A DNA stretch of 64,000 bases from Dyadobacter jejuensis (lineage in GTDB: Bacteria; Bacteroidota; Bacteroidia; Cytophagales; Spirosomataceae). Position 1 is the first letter of the stretch. Each line of letters opens with the position of its first letter. Position numbers and translations under genes: made by a program. This document shows, in pieces, positions 63,360 to 64,000 of this stretch. The stretch spans positions 124,001 to 188,000 of the forward strand of contig NZ_QGDT01000001.1 of NCBI RefSeq assembly GCF_003149085.1. Reading direction: 5' to 3'. The notes beneath the pieces are model-generated. The model worked only from the letters and a program-made list of their open reading frames with translations. It was not told the origin of the DNA and made no database searches.

Positions 63360-64000
63360 ATGATTTCCAAAACCTATGCTCCCCAGGAAATAGAGGATAA
63401 GTGGTATGAATATTGGATTGAAAATAAGTTTTTCAATTCCAAGCCCAATCCCGATAAGGAACCCTACACCATCGTCATTCCGCCTCCCAATGTTACGGGT
63501 GTATTGCATATGGGGCATATGCTCAATAATACCATACAGGATATTCTCGTTCGTAAGGCCCGAATGGAAGGTAAGGAAGCATGCTGGGTGCCTGGTACCG
63601 ACCATGCCTCCATCGCTACCGAAGCCAAAGTGGTGGCCATGCTCAAAGAGAAAGGCATTCAGAAAAAGGACTTGAGTAGGGATGAATTCCTGGAACATTG
63701 CTGGGAATGGACCCATAAATATGGGGGGATCATCTTAAAGCAGCTTCGGAAACTCGGCGCCTCCTGCGACTGGGACCGTACGCGCTTCACCATGGAGCCC
63801 GATCTCTACGACTCGGTGATCGACGTCTTTGTCGATTTGTACCAGAAAGGGGAGATCTACCGTGGGCATAGGATGGTAAACTGGGACCCTCAAGCCAAGA
63901 CTACGGTGTCGGACGAAGAGGTGATTATGAAGGAGGTGAACCAACGCCTCGTGTATCTTCGCTACGACCTCGAAGAAGGTGGAGCCCCCGGAGTCGTGAT
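63360..64000 (+). CDS. valS: Valine--tRNA ligase, N-terminal part (3' end outside window)
   Basis: Class I aminoacyl-tRNA synthetase charging tRNA(Val). The frame runs from ATG 63360 off the right edge, giving the first 213 residues. The class I HIGH-type signature is [11 protein letters not shown] at residues 43-53, and [16 protein letters not shown] and [11 protein letters not shown] follow, both typical of ValS. Homology to LeuS or IleS is excluded by the [10 protein letters not shown] sequence. The KMSKS loop and editing domain end lie beyond the window. Confidence 0.97.
   Translation, partial: MISKTYAPQEIEDKWYEYWIENKFFNSKPNPDKEPYTIVIPPPNVTGVLHMGHMLNNTIQDILVRKARMEGKEACWVPGTDHASIATEAKVVAMLKEKGIQKKDLSRDEFLEHCWEWTHKYGGIILKQLRKLGASCDWDRTRFTMEPDLYDSVIDVFVDLYQKGEIYRGHRMVNWDPQAKTTVSDEEVIMKEVNQRLVYLRYDLEEGGAPGVV

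Overview
The window reads as chromosomal DNA from a Bacteroidota bacterium, most likely Cytophagales (a Spirosomataceae-like member is my guess). Evidence: type IX secretion C-terminal sorting domains on secreted proteins, a bacillithiol enzyme (BshC), a complex I with a short NuoG, a TonB/ExbB/ExbD/ExbD operon, a long-form IspH, few recognisable Shine-Dalgarno sites, and promoter-like pairs matching the phylum consensus TTTG-N19..21-TAnnTTTG. No tRNA, rRNA, CRISPR array, insertion sequence, phage or integrase was seen. Most of the window is core genome.

Layout. 1-1.75 kb: end of a glycosyltransferase, methylglyoxal synthase and a thioredoxin-like protein. 1.8-4.3 kb: a small complex I-type cluster (NuoI-like protein with a long Pro/Lys repeat tail, NuoJ, NuoK). 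4.4-8.2 kb: a DMT-type membrane protein, then an ECF sigma factor, a short membrane-anchored candidate anti-sigma factor, a Spy-like protein, a YHYH lipoprotein, a MORN-repeat lipoprotein and an SCO1 protein, several of them overlapping. 8.2-13.4 kb: ispH, a second ECF sigma/anti-sigma/surface-protein operon, bshC. 13.5-23.5 kb: purF-type amidotransferase, recO, a secreted protein, a TMEM175 channel, an unlisted 51-residue Cys-rich protein, lptB, recJ, ruvX, def, a nitrilase-family amidase, gatC. 23.5-30.1 kb: a 580-bp AT-rich leader, then exbB-exbD-exbD-tonB, a small membrane protein, a PstS-like lipoprotein and a TPR protein. 30.1-41.4 kb: a BatD-like protein, aroC, a Tat-exported Gfo/Idh/MocA oxidoreductase with a secreted FGE-like protein, an ABC-F ATPase, DedA, gamma-carbonic anhydrase-like protein, YqgE, a metallophosphoesterase and small proteins. 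41.6-44.5 kb: gcvP. 44.8-53.1 kb: the main complex I operon on the minus strand, nuoA to nuoJ, with a consensus promoter in front and a strong terminator directly after nuoJ. 53.2-60.4 kb: adk, obg and two large secreted esterases with T9SS tails, all on the minus strand. 60.5-64 kb: a secreted protein with a T9SS-like tail, a histidine kinase and the start of valS.

How the parts fit. Complex I is split: the main operon stops at nuoJ, so nuoK and nuoLMN must come from elsewhere. The 1.8-4.3 kb cluster supplies one nuoK plus second copies of nuoI and nuoJ. The two ECF operons each pair a sigma factor with a membrane-anchored partner and envelope proteins, which suggests envelope-stress control; SCO1 and the Spy-like protein in the first hint at a metal or copper theme. 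No complete, wholly new system stands out. The most unusual items are the repeat-tailed NuoI-like protein with its NuoJ/NuoK partners, the sigma-YHYH-MORN-SCO1 cluster, and the paired repeat-bearing T9SS esterases.
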